From Aplysia californica (taxonomy: Eukaryota > Mollusca > Gastropoda > Aplysiida > Aplysiidae), in assembly GCF_000002075.1 (NCBI RefSeq), contig NW_004797276.1:2337741-2401740 (forward strand): a DNA stretch of 64,000 nt, written 5' to 3'. The position numbers were made by a program, and so were the translations under genes. Positions 24,470 through 35,525 of the stretch are shown piece after piece (position 1 is the stretch's first letter; the number at the start of each line of letters is the position of its first letter). Below the pieces are notes generated by a model. The model searched no databases, was not told the DNA's origin, and saw only the letters and a list, made by a program, of their open reading frames with translations.

Positions 24470-24659
24470 TCACTTCTTTGAATCCCTTGATCCTGCACTG
24501 AAGTCATTTTCTATATTATGGGCAGGTAACTTGTGATGTTCCGTCATTCCCAGTGTCCATTGTCGATTTCGATTTTTTCTATAACCAGGCGTTATAAGTC
24601 CATATTGTTCTTCACTAATTCCAAGCTGAGACATCAACACTCTTTGTTTAAGTCGTTCT
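24470..24659 (-). CDS. Terminus T21, second exon (finger-less C-terminus)
   Basis: The acceptor CATTTTCAG precedes 24659. One base completes the AG left by the exon at 25215-25317 (giving Arg), and 62 further residues run to a TGA at 24470. The peptide starts E-R-L-K-Q-R-V-L-M-S-Q-L-G-I-S and continues as a hydrophilic, mildly basic tail with R-K-N-R-N-R-Q-W. There are no Cys/His zinc ligands. Both exons are open in exactly the frame their splice phases demand, and both are GC-richer than the flanks. Expression is unproven; a chance pair is the alternative. Confidence 0.72.
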
Positions 24660-25214
24660 CTGAAAATGATGAAAAATTAATTTCACAAGCAAAACAAACC
24701 AAACGCCCCCCCCCCCCCCAAACTTTGCACCAATTAGGTAACTGGGTTGGCAATGTTTGTGGGAGTGTGAGCATTGTAATAGCATTGTAATACTTTTCTC
24801 AAAAAGCTAGTCCTGCAAAGTGCTCTAAACCAGTTGTTAAATAAGGAAAAAAAACCAAACAAATGTGTAGAGGACCTACATCAATGCTAGCATATAATTA
24901 AGCATAATACTAATTTTTAAACTTAATTAAGTATTCTTTAAAGCTGAGGGTGGATGCGACATAAAAACTTTTTACGGTTACAGAAATATGGTTTTAAAAC
25001 TGGCTACACGGCAACCTAGATTAAATTTAGAGCCTGTTATGGGAATACCAGAACACAGACTTGACTTCACTTTCACCATTTCATTAATTTTAAATAACAT
25101 AATAATTTGTTTGATATTCTTTAAGATACTTCTACCTCAATGTTTTTCAGCTTAAATGACTATTAATTCGTAAGAGCAACTTGCTTTCTATCTTGAAAAT
25201 ATGAAAATCCCAAC
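24660..25214 (-). other. Intron inside terminus T21
   Basis: A 555-bp intron with donor AG|GTTGGG at 25214 and acceptor TTTTCAG|A at 24660, including a poly-C tract (about 24706-24719). It is the only intron needed within any terminal module of the array. Confidence 0.65.
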
Positions 25215-25317
25215 CTGTATCGACGAGTTCGCTCTCTCTGCATTGCCTTCCGGCGTTGTGCCTGCTCAAACGTCTCTGCTCTGAGGCCTCGAGAGTAGCC
25301 AAATGATCCTCTGGCTC
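25215..25317 (-). CDS. Terminus T21, first exon (Arg-rich basic segment)
   Basis: The acceptor CACTGCAAAG precedes 25317. Two bases complete the shared codon (phase 1, like every other terminus), and the exon ends in phase 2 at ATACAG|GTTGGG. It encodes a Gly/Arg/Ser leader (G-A-R-G-S-F-G-Y-S-R-G) and then a strongly basic, probably helical stretch with R-R-K-A-M-Q-R-E-R-T-R-R-Y-R that runs into E-R-L-K-Q-R in the next exon. R-x-R-R-Y-R-E-R-L-K segments are common in DNA/RNA-binding or transposase-related proteins, but I cannot name the family. A downstream acceptor (GAGCCAG|AG) opens another frame that soon meets a stop in the next exon, so the first is preferred. Confidence 0.72.
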
Positions 25318-25554
25318 CTTTGCAGTGGCAAAGAAAATTCTATGTTAGCACTGCAGTACTGATGTTACCTTCAGACCCAATCAAATATTTTTTAGATTAT
25401 AATATACTCTTAATTCCTAACCCCCTCTCAAGACGGGAAAAAAACTAAACCCTATCATGGCAAATGAATGTGTCAAAATCTAAGATCTGAGGTGTCCCAG
25501 AAGGTTAAAAAACGAGGGCTAAATCACCTTGGCATATGTGGTATACATGTATGC
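25318..25554. other. Intron just upstream of T21
   Basis: AT-rich intronic sequence, with no feature other than the T21 acceptor at its 5' (low-coordinate) edge. Confidence 0.4.
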
Positions 25555-25912
25555 AGAAATGGTTGCTATCTAGTAGGCCGTTGGGCTTGCACCCGAAAGG
25601 CCATGGGTTCGAACTCTGACAAGGGTCCGATGTTGAGTCCTTGGGAAAGGAGGAACTTTTCACAAATTTTCCTCACTTCACGAAGGTGGGAATGGGTACC
25701 CCGGCTAAAGATAGCAAAAGGTCTTGTCAGTCTGTTAGTATTTGACCGCTTAATAGTAATAGGCTGCTTGCACTGTACGCTGCTCGGGAAGCTAAAAATG
25801 TTTCCGAGTGTTCTGGGGTCTGCTAAGGTAATAATGTTAGATTGTGAAGTGCATAGAGCTTGCTGTTGAGTGGGGATAAGTGCTATACATTATACAGATG
25901 CTATTTATTTTC
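25555..25912 (+). mobile_element. tRNA-derived SINE, family 1, plus orientation
   Basis: Same family as 3566-3878. The head has B box GGGTTCGAACTC. The body has GAGTCCTTGGGAAAGG, TTTTCCTCACTTCACGAAGG and GTCTTGTCAGTCTGTTAGTA, then GGTCTGCTAAGGTAATAATG. The 3' end reads AAGTGCTATACATTATACAG. It lies opposite to the host gene, upstream of T21. Confidence 0.88.
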
Positions 25913-28900
25913 ATATATAAATAATTATTACTTACAGAGCAAGCTGGATGTTGAAGAACCTATGAGAATAAAGATGTGCTATGTCCTATAGTATAGCTTG
26001 ACAACTCCAGTAGCATGTCGTCATTTGTCTGATTTTTTGTTTGTTTGGGGGGGGGGGGGGGGGGGGGGGGCGCTTCTGCTTACTCCTCCAGCACTATGTA
26101 TTTTGAGTAATTTATTTGACTTGATTACTTTGCTTTTGCCATAAAAGGACATTAATATATCTAATGCTTGCAAGTTTTGCAAAAAAACATTTTCTTTCCT
26201 CAATTCCATGGAACCACAGTGACTCAGCAACTTTTCCTCATCACTGGACAGCTTGATATAAGCCTTTTGAAGCACTTTTAATATATTCTTTAGTTCATTA
26301 TTCACCCAGCCCCTCCTTCACTTTTGGTTTATTAAAAAACCCAACTAATTTCCCACCATAAAGAAGGAAAATTGTTTTGAAAGTACATCTTTTCACACAG
26401 GAATTTGTAGATGCCAATTTGATGGAGTAGTGGTGCTATGAGAAACCAGAACTATATAAACTAATTTTTAACGTTACATGTAAGACTTTTGTACTGGCAC
26501 ATTGAAAGTTATTTTAATTCCTATTGCCTTTCTGTTACAAGTTGGTAGAAAAAACACAACCACTGAATAGATGGCGTAAACATGACCAGGGTCCAATACA
26601 TGATTCACTTTTTTTGGTACAGCAAAGACATCCAAATTTGAATTTTCAAACGTCAGCTAACAAACTGACATACGATGTCAAATTTAGACTTAAAGACTCA
26701 AGGTGGATCACAAGAAGCCCCTTTCTTTCTTTCTTTAAAAAAAAAAGTTTTATTTCTGACTTCTCAATTCATTTAAAGTGGAAAAAATAATGTCTAGATC
26801 ACCTCAGGGACCTTTATACTTCATAAGATTTCAGGGGATACTAAAGACAATTTAAACAGCAGAAGAGTAAAGAATGAGTGAAATCATAATGACAAATGAG
26901 TAACTCCACATTCTATATTCTTACTGTTTAAATCACTTCTCAAATAACAGAACAGGCAGAAAATAGACCATGTTGTATCATAGTCACTAAGCAGGTCAAT
27001 CCTACTGCTTGTTTTTAGACTCCTGTCCTTTTCTCATATTAACAATTCTCACCAACTTGAGAACAAAAAAGTGAAACTTGACAACCATAAGTTTGGTAAT
27101 TTACACAAAACATGTAATTCACGACTCATACCAATTAAAACCAAAAGGTGCTATTGACAAACATCTGGTAATGTTTTTGTCTGGACTGGAAGCAGAGGAA
27201 AACAATAACAACACTGAGAGAGCACTCCCTAACACCAACTTAAATTTGTGCTTTACAATTGTCAAACAACTGTAGAAGAGGCATCCACAGACTTTCTGCA
27301 CACCCGGTAGGCCTATAACATGATATCTGAACAGAGATTTGAAGTGAAAATGCATAATAAATTAAATTAAAAGGTACAAAAATGTAGAATCATTTAGGAC
27401 TTTTTGAAGCAGCGATTAGAGAACTTTCACAACGTGGTCAATTAGTGGGTGCTGCTTGTAGTCTACTCCCTTTACTTCTTTTCCAGAGTTGCCATTGACC
27501 TACTTCTGGATTTCACAAAATGTTTTGGTGTAATGAGTACTAAAACACTGGCTAAACAATTAAGCCTTTCATTCTGATGATTATTTTGTACATAATATTC
27601 ATTTGTATTGTATTTGAAAGCAGCGAAACACTCCTGCTCGAACTGTATTTCTGTCACAAACAAAGATAGCCATTTACTTGTTTTGTTTTTTCAGAGAATG
27701 AGTTTCTCATTTTTAATGTTATAATTAAGTGGTTGGTTGTTGGAGGGATCTGCTAGTCTTGGCAATGCTACATCTTTTTCTCTCTGCTGTTTCTGGTGTA
27801 CGGTCCTTCCCTCAGCACTGAAATGATCCTATTGATGTCAAAGTGCTTCTTTTAAAACTTTACTTTAAAAAAGTGAATAATGATATTCATTGATTTACAG
27901 AGAGAACTGTCGTCTTTTTTCCCTTTGGAAGAAGTAATTCAAAGGAAAAGAAAAGCTTTTAAGACGACAAAACGAAAAGCAGCCCTAGAGATCATTAAAT
28001 GAGTCCACAGACTGAGCTAGAAAAAAAAGACACCCCTTTAACTTTCACTTTGGGGTATGTCTCAGCGAAAGACTTTTTCTAAATATTGTTCCAGTAAAGA
28101 GAAGCACATCAACAATGCACATTTAGCGCACTCAAGAATAGCATGAAAAACAGGCAGAAACAACAGAGGGACAGAAAAGAGGTAGGACCTACCAGTGGTG
28201 GCCTCCAAACACCCATGCAAAAGATGCTAAGTGAATTAAAATGAAAATATAATACCGGTAAAATAAACATGACTAAACTAGTAGACAAAAGCATGATTAT
28301 AACCCCCTAAAAAAATTTAAGAGAAAAGTATGTAATACTAAGAGAAACCACGAAGAATTGAGAAGCATCTTTCAGTTTTCCACGAAAGTTTTCTGGTTCT
28401 GATATGGTCCGGTTGCTTGAAAGTGTTAAAGCCACAAGTGTAAGAAAAGGTAATATATGTTTACCTAACCCAAATTTTGTGTCTTTGAGCTTACTTCAAG
28501 CAGAATCAACTGAATGTGGGATTACAATACATGGATTTACAAGTCCAATAACAAAACAGTACACAAAATATATAAAAGTCAAGAAAAAATTTCCTCCTTG
28601 TTTTTCTTTAAAAAATTTATTTCAAGAAGCATATAATTCTTCATCCGTATCATATAACAGGCACAAATTTGACCCAGTCAAAAAAGCAAGTATACATTTT
28701 TTTAAAATTCAGTAGTTACAAAGGGAAATTTCATCGGCAATCTATGAAAATGGGACAACTTGGCATAAAAAAACAGTGCTGATAAAAAAAAGCAAACCAT
28801 ATCTATATATATATATAATATATATTATAAGTATTCCTTAAATAATGGGTCAGATCATATGGATGGAATTTATGAACTACTTATTTAAGTTGTATATAAA

Positions 28901-30092
28901 CCATTCTTTGCCATTAATCATGTTTTACAGATCCAACTGGACCCCTAGAAAACCTAATCAAACAAAGACACACACCCAACCTATTATGACTGATTGTAGT
29001 GAGGCAGCTCAATTCTTGACAAACTTCTGAATCAAATAAACAGTGTATAAAACTGTTAGCATGTTCAAATTTGGATCTTGAAACCAGGACATGTGTAACA
29101 ACAATCACCAATTAGACAGGGTATCCGTGTTTCTTTGAAAGCTTTTTAAAAAAATGAATGTCTTGTGAATGAAGGTACATGTACAAGTAGCAAAATTTGA
29201 GACAAGTTATTGAAATAACAGTTGTTTTGAGTTTAGTCAGCTCAACACCAAACTTTCTCCTTTATGTGTTTGAACATCACAATAGCCTGTTCACTTTCGT
29301 CTGCCCAAGGTTAAAACAAGATAAAATCAAATGTCTCTGTTTAGTCTTGTCAGATATTTGCACATGGGTTTTGAATGACCAACAGAATCTAAAAGCCCAT
29401 TCATGAGGGTCACTGAAAACTAAAGGATTTACAGCATGCACCTAAAACATGAAAAAGATGACCTATTTTCATCAACACCACACTTTAAACGCAGGTCTAT
29501 GAAATATGGTCCAACAGAAGGGTGAGTACTTTTCAAGACTCATGTGGAGATGTTTAAATATTTGTGGGATGAAATCTACAAGCTTAGCCTGAAATGTAGG
29601 GGCAGGGTGATGTCACTGTCTCAAAATGAGTGCTTCTCCGTCCAATGGTGGTTTTCAAAATAAGGCCCAAATAGAGAAACTTTATATTTACTGGACCAAC
29701 ATTCTTTTGAACAAAATAATTTTGTTTGGCCTACAGAAGTGCCATACAAAGCTTCGTGGGCATAGGACAGGGACTTTTTTTTAACACTGAAAGTGAACAA
29801 GCTAGAACAAATATTAGCACACAATAGAGATGTATGTCATAGAAACATACAGATTTACATAACAGAAAAATAAATCAAATGTGGTATAGAAAGACGATAA
29901 ACCCTATCCTTTTCTCAAAAAATAAGCTTATGGGAAACAGGCAAGCTAACTATCAAAATTAAAGTCAAAAATTGCCCAGAACTGAATCATAAAAGAAAGC
30001 AGTTTGAAATAGTTTTCAAAAGAATGATACCCTTTTACAAAATCAACAATCCCAAATGTGGTAACTCCCAGTCATCGCAGCCATTCCTACAA
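25913..30092. other. Long spacer between T20 and T21
   Basis: AT-rich, with a 24-base poly-G run at 26047-26070 and AT dinucleotides near 28805-28830. A minus-strand open stretch at 26021-26305 (94 codons) has fairly protein-like composition but no clean acceptor or donor, and it crosses the poly-G run as poly-Pro. It is not accepted. No finger exon was found over this 4.2 kb. Confidence 0.4.
26047..26070. repeat. Poly-G run (24 G)
   Basis: Uninterrupted G run. Comparable runs occur at 57444-57465 (22 G), and on the other strand at 24149-24162, 24706-24719, 36869-36881, 43157-43173, 54065-54080 and 59881-59891. Confidence 0.97.
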
Positions 30093-30424
30093 TCACAGTG
30101 TGAGAGAGCCAGACGTTTTCATAATCACATCTAGAGTAAACGGTGACGGATCCACATAGAACTTGTTCTCCTGATACGTAGATGGGGCACTGTCTGCCAA
30201 GGCTGATGCCTCTCCATCAAATCCGTGCTTAACACGAAGATGTCGGTGCAGAGACTCTCTACGTGAGTAAGACAGGCCACAGATACTACAAGGATAGACT
30301 AGTGCAAACTTTTCATGCTTCTCCCTCCAGTGACGTTTGAATTTTAGACGATCAATGTAGGTGCTGTTATAGCATCGGGGCACGGGGCAGGCGAATCTTA
30401 AACGCCTGTGACCAACAGCTCGTC
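30093..30424 (-). CDS. Alternative terminal exon T20 (class II fingers)
   Basis: The acceptor CTGTCTGCAG precedes 30424, giving about 110 residues. Basic leader R-A-V-G-H-R-R-L-R-F-A. Finger 1 is at 13-37 (C-P-V-P-R-C-x13-H-W-R-E-K-H) and finger 2 at 46-67 (C-S-I-C-x12-H-L-R-V-K-H). The spacer has Y-Q-E-N-K-F-Y-V-D-P-S-P-F-T-L-D-V-I. The Q-E-N-K-x element before the tail is shared with T17 and T19, marking a subgroup within class II. Confidence 0.95.
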
Positions 30425-31215
30425 CTGCAGACAGAGACGCAAGATGCATTAACACCTTCTTGAGCAGCCAGTCGAGGCAGAAAGTGAGGATTAAAATCAA
30501 TATTGATAATGGGGAACAACCTCATACTTCAGCCAAAATAGTACTTGAAACAAGAAATATGGCCAATAAAGCAGAAAAAAGCAACTGGTTGTTAGATTCA
30601 TGGGAAAACAACTGTTGATGAGCACTGTAAAAAAAAAAATCACAGCGCATACAAGGTGTACCTAAAAAATCAGACTGGTGAAAACTACTCTAAGAAGCAA
30701 AAGTACCCTCTTAATCCCCCCTAGGATTGTACACTGCATTGTTTCATACTTTCAATCATTGAACAAAAGGACAAGGGGTGTCCACACAAGGTGAAAACGA
30801 AAAATAACAACAGAAAAGGCAAGTACAACAGAGCCAAAATGCAGATAAAACAGGACAACATTGTAACGTCTGAAAACTAAATTTCTTTTGGAATACTACT
30901 ATTCAGAAAAATCAACTTTTCCCCAGTTATAAAAAAATGTCAACAAATTGTCGAGCAAAGTCCATGAGCTGCTCAGATTACTCAGAACATTAAAACAACA
31001 TCATCTTCATTCTGGCCAAAACTGACATACATGACACAAATTCTGGGGAATGTATCAGCAAGACTGAAAGTTGATTAAGAATAAGTCACACATCAAATTA
31101 TAGTACAAGTTTCCTTGCATTCAAAGTGAATGGAACCTCATTAGTGTGCGCACCATAAAATTTACATGTAAGTGCAAAAAGAAAAAAAAAGCTGACAAGA
31201 CATCTGTTTTGACTG
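30425..31215. other. Spacer between T19 and T20
   Basis: AT-rich 3'-UTR/intron sequence, nothing else recognised. Confidence 0.4.
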
Positions 31216-31574
31216 TTATTGGTCTTCAACGAACAGTCTGTAGCTGAAAACGGCTGCGTCACTCCAACTCACAGGTCCTGGGTCAATATAACCTTTATTC
31301 TCCTGGATGCTTTCAAACACTTTATCTTGCATGTGACCATCCCCCTGCACCCAGCCATGCTGAGCATAACCATGTCGCAGTAGCCTGTACTTTCGCTGGT
31401 AACTGATGCCACAGTCTCCACAGGAAAATGTGGGCACAAAATTTACGTGCTTCTCCGTCCAGTGTCTCCGCAATTTGTTCACATCCTTGTACTGGACTTT
31501 CTGGCACTGTAACACTGGGCATCTGAAGCCCACATTTCTAAGTGGTTGATCATTGTCAAAATCTTGTCCACAAC
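31216..31574 (-). CDS. Alternative terminal exon T19 (class II fingers)
   Basis: The acceptor TTTCTGCAG precedes 31574, giving about 119 residues. Finger 1 is at 19-43 (C-P-V-L-Q-C-x13-H-W-T-E-K-H) and finger 2 at 52-73 (C-G-D-C-x12-H-G-Y-A-Q-H). The tail Y-I-D-P-G-P-V-S-W-S-D-A keeps the D-P-x-P part but has lost T-L-D. Its acceptor lies only about 105 bp beyond the stop codon of T18, so T18 must be cleaved within a very short 3' region or share downstream sequence with the T19 intron. Confidence 0.94.
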
Positions 31575-31678
31575 CTGCAGAAAGAAATGCACACAATAGG
31601 TCATGGCACTCAGCATTTCCACGAGCAGGTAACACATCTATAGGTATCACTTTTAACTTGAAGAATTTCATCATTTTC

Positions 31679-32007
31679 TTAAATGTACCGGTACTCCGTT
31701 TTGAAGCTTTTCATGGCTATGGTTAAGTCATAGGGACCTGGGTCTATATAAAAGGGATTTTTCTTGAACGTGGGCTCAATCCTCTGAATAGAGTCAGTGT
31801 GTGAAGGGTGCCTGAAACGTATGTGGCGTAGAAGATGATCTTTTCTCAAAAAGCGGGTTCCACAGCAGGCACATGGATACTGTTCCACGTAGGCTTTATG
31901 CTTTGACCTCCAGTGTCTTCGGAATGAGCGAGGATCACTGTAGCCGATGTTGTGACATTCCATCACAGGGCAGATGATCCTTTGCGCCCAGCTCTTTCTC
32001 TCATCCC
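31679..32007 (-). CDS. Alternative terminal exon T18 (class II fingers)
   Basis: The acceptor TTTGTCTCCAG precedes 32007, giving about 109 residues ending at a TAA. Finger 1 is at 13-37 (C-P-V-M-E-C-x13-H-W-R-S-K-H) and finger 2 at 46-67 (C-A-C-C-G ... H-I-R-F-R-H). The tail is Y-I-D-P-G-P-Y-D-L-T-I-A. The extra Cys in finger 2 (C-A-C-C) leaves the ligand pairing clear, since the spacing to T-R-F-L-R-K fits the outer pair. T18 and T19 are the closest class II neighbours. Confidence 0.94.
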
Positions 32008-33020
32008 CTGGAGACAAACATTGCAGATTTTTATAGTATACTTTGTTCCCTCTTTGCAAGGGCAATAAATTTTGCCTCACACAACATAAAAACTCACGAG
32101 ACCAGCCAGCAGTCATTTCATTGAAAAGTTGGCAAGTCATAGGATTTTACCAGAAAGTACCAGCATAAGAACTCCAACTCCAGGTTTACAGGAAGAGAGA
32201 TATTTAATATCAGCCTGATTTATGCAAAAATGAAATTGATCCCGTTCATTGCATGCTAAAAACCTTTCTCACAGCACAATGAACATTGGAAATTTCATAC
32301 GCTGAGTTGGTATCTTTCCCTTTGAGTGTAACAAATCGACAACAACACTACGCCTGAACATTTCAACCAATTAAAAATTTTAATTACAGTATCAAACTGA
32401 CCAAAACATTTTGAATATAAAACAAATATGTAAAAAAAAAAAAACTCAGACAGCAGGATAATCAAGTGACTACAAAAGTGACAGTCTCTTGTGTACCTCT
32501 TATATCGTGTTGCAAGTACAGGGTTTGCTCATGCATACAGAAAAATGACATGAGGCATGAACAAACAAATGCACAAATTCCTTATCCAGCATAAAGCAAC
32601 AGAGATGGTGCGAGATCTTTTCTCATTTCTACAATCAACAATTTTAGATTACACAAGCACTGAGGAAAATCTTTTGACAATCCTTATATTTAAAAAAAAT
32701 ATTAGAACGACAACACCAGGTCAGTTGCCAAAAGCCCTGGGCACAAAGGGAATTTTCATTAACAATAGTGACAATATATGAAACTACAATGCAATCAACT
32801 TGTATGATGTTTAAAAGTCATCAACATGGACAAAATTAAACCAAAGCCTTTGAATGACCAGAGCAAGGACAGGGACAGCAGAATCTTATTTAAAAACTTT
32901 GAGCAGAGAAAGTACTGTCAAGGACAAGCAAAAAAAAATCGGTTTATTTCTATGCAAAGGAAAGACAACAAACAAGGTCAATCGATCATACTTGGTGCAG
33001 GGACATGAAACTAAGCGAGA
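32008..33020. other. Spacer between T17 and T18
   Basis: AT-rich non-coding sequence. No exon or repeat was recognised. Confidence 0.4.
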
Positions 33021-33343
33021 CTAAACATATTGCTCCAGCACCATTGCCAAAGTAAGTGGGAATGGATTCAAAAATTCTTTGTTCTCCTGATAGATCGTGC
33101 GAGGGTTTTCAAGACTTGGGCTCTGAGCATGAACCATTTGAGAGTGCCTCATTAAATTGCTAATGCGTTTGGTAACAAAATTACACTGAATACACGGATG
33201 CAACTCAACATATTCCTCATGTTTTTCTCTCCAATGACGCTTGAATTCACTTTTGGAGAAACTTCCTCGGAAATTACAACCTGCCACAGGACATGGAAAC
33301 CTGTATCTTCCCACTCTCTGTTTAAGGAATCCGGTACTAAATT
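33021..33343 (-). CDS. Alternative terminal exon T17 (class II fingers)
   Basis: The acceptor TGTGTCCACAG precedes 33343; the first two bases are AA, so the junction residue is Glu rather than the usual Gly. About 107 residues. Finger 1 is at 18-42 (C-P-V-A-G-C-x13-H-W-R-E-K-H) and finger 2 at 51-72 (C-I-Q-C-x12-H-S-Q-M-V-H). The tail Y-Q-E-N-K-E-F-L-N-P-F-P-L-T-L-A-M-V-L-E fits class II and the Q-E-N-K subgroup of T19/T20. Confidence 0.95.
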
Positions 33344-33863
33344 CTGTGGACACAAAACAGCACACATTACTACAGTCAGACAATGACTGAAGTATGTCAC
33401 AACAGCACTTTACAGTAACCTTAGTAAACAATTTCGTTTTTTGCAAGTCATACAAAAACTAAAAATACCCTGGGGCAAAAAATACTTTTCATGCAAATTG
33501 ACAACTTACATAACATTACTCTTCCCCACAAAATATGAATCTATGATTAGAGATAGTCAACATGATTGTTTCATTTAATGTCAGAGATGAAAAACACCAC
33601 AAAACAGATGACCTCTCCAGAAGAGAAAAATGAATGCAGTTAACAGTCAGTGAGTCAGTCACAGAAACTCTGTTTAGACACAGTATTAACCCATGTCCAT
33701 TGCTAACAGCCAGCTGTAACTATACTGTAATTTATTAAAACAACAACACAGTCAATGTTCACGTCTCATGAATTAGACATGCAAAAATCACATCCATTGA
33801 AAAAATCTCTTCTACCAGTGAAGGAAGTAAAATCATAAGGTAGACAATGTACCAAGACAACAA
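33344..33863. other. Spacer between T16 and T17
   Basis: AT-rich sequence of about 520 bp, probably 3'-UTR plus intron. No feature found. Confidence 0.4.
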
Positions 33864-34234
33864 TCAAGCAAATGTACTGTGTTGATAGTAGGACCCCAAC
33901 ACCATGTCAAGGGTGAGTGGGTAAGGGTCGATATATTTCTTGTTATACTGATACTGCACTGGGCCAACACCCTCTTCTCCATTAAGGCCATGACGCTGCC
34001 TGATGTGCTTTAATAAATTTGATCTGCGTTTGGAGATCAGCGGGCACAGAGCACAGTTGTGTTGCTCTATTAATTCCTCATGCTGCTCGTGCCAATGTCT
34101 ACGGAAATCTGCCCGCTTCTTAAAACTTGTTGTTGGGCTGCAGTGTGGAACAGGACAGGGCTCATGTGGCCTCCAACGCTGGTGGCCTGAAAGCAGGGCC
34201 CTTTGATGGAGAATGTCTCCACTCGCTGAACCTC
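33864..34234 (-). CDS. Alternative terminal exon T16 (class II fingers), no internal ATG-led frame
   Basis: Found by reading the minus strand from the acceptor CGTCTGCAG before 34234. About 123 residues end at a TGA. Finger 1 is at 27-52 (C-P-V-P-H-C-x14-H-W-H-E-Q-H) and finger 2 at 61-82 (C-A-L-C-x12-H-I-R-Q-R-H). The tail Y-I-D-P-Y-P-L-T-L-D-M-V-L-G is a near-perfect class II signature. A second acceptor, TGCTTTCAG before 34186, is in the same phase and would drop 16 residues, leaving a leader H-Q-R-W-R-P-H-E-P of more usual length. Either site gives an intact protein. Confidence 0.93.
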
Positions 34235-34741
34235 CTGCAGACGAAAATGGAAGTCACTGAATCAACTTGACCTAGAGAGAAAGCCGCATGTGCTCATACA
34301 TCACCAATAGTGATTGTGACTTCAGGCCACCAGTTGTCTCCATTTCCTCTAAGCACCATTTCAAACATACACATATACACCAGGAAAGAAGACAGCATGA
34401 AAGTCAAGCTCCAAACATATACGTTAGTCAAAAGGTGCTGGAAGGAACTCTGGGATTACATGTATCACACACAAAATAACAAGCCAACAGAAGAGCACAA
34501 ACTATCATGTACAAACATGTTTCATAAAAGGACCAACAATCACACCCAGAAAATTGTAACAATTATTCAAATCATCTTGACTGGGCACATTTAAACTTGG
34601 ACCAAAAACATGTTAAAAGAATTCTATTTCGAACTATGTTTTTTTGCGAATTGAAATACTCAGCAACACATAAACAGAGCCCTACCCCAAAAACACAAGC
34701 CACTGTGGTGTTGATGTCGAACCCTATAAATTCTTGAGAAA
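34235..34741. other. Spacer between T15 and T16
   Basis: AT-rich non-coding sequence of about 500 bp, nothing recognised. Confidence 0.4.
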
Positions 34742-35076
34742 TTACTTTGGGCTATATTTGGAATGTCCCAAAATAATGTCAAGAGTCAGTGGAGCTGGAT
34801 TGATGAACTGCAAGTTTGGCCAGTGCTCAACTCTCATCGGATTGAGCTCCCCAGATACACCATGTTTGCGCATCATGTGACGGTACATACTGAATCGTCT
34901 TTTTGACATGGCTGGGCACAGCGGACAAGTGAGCTGCTCAATATAGCCAACATGCTTTTCACGCCAGTGGCGTCGAAAGTGAACAGTTTTCACTTCACAT
35001 CCTTTTACTGGGCACTGATCGCCTGTTGTCCACATGGGCTCGTACCTTGGTTTTTCTAGTCTCGATCTGCTGAACC
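34742..35076 (-). CDS. Alternative terminal exon T15 (class II fingers)
   Basis: The acceptor TGCTTTCAG precedes 35076, giving about 111 residues. The leader has M-W-T-T-G-D-Q. Finger 1 is at 22-42 and is short: C-P-V-K-G-C, nine residues, H-W-R-E-K-H. Finger 2 is at 51-72 (C-P-L-C-x12-H-M-M-R-K-H). The tail F-I-N-P-A-P-L-T-L-D-I-I-L-G fits class II. The shortened finger-1 loop is shared with T14, its neighbour, which supports a local duplication of the pair. Confidence 0.95.
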
Positions 35077-35525
35077 CTGAAAGCAGAATTTTTTGTCCTC
35101 TTTTAGTTACACATGGAGCCTGTTTTGTTTTCTATACATCAGAGCAAAGATGTTTCTGATGACATCTAAAAATGCTAGCAAAAGAAAGTGCTAGAACTGT
35201 GGTGACCATGGCAAGGGTAAAAAAAAAAAAGCAAAAAGTTCAGGAAACTGCACACAAAGTTAAATTGAACATTCAGTGCCACAAAGGCATGCAATGACAC
35301 TACGCTCAGCCCTTTTGAGGACACTTTTCAATGAGACTCATACAATGATATTCACTACAAATCTCCTGTACAATTAGTTTCTTGTACAAAAGTCCAATTC
35401 CACAATGTAGACAGGTTTGAAAAAAAATTGTACAGAAATGTGAAGGCACACCTTCAATGGTAATCATGATGCAAGGAATTCTTGTTGGTACCATCATTCT
35501 CATTGAGATACTTCAGGAACAACAG

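Noticed and set aside
25215-25317. Alternative reading of T21 from the downstream AG (GAGCCAG)
   Set aside because: It is open in the first exon but meets a stop soon after the next splice, whereas the chosen frame is open through both exons.
26021-26305. 94-codon minus-strand frame, partly helical-looking
   Set aside because: Lacks a convincing acceptor or donor and translates the poly-G run as poly-Pro. It cannot be tied to the array phase.
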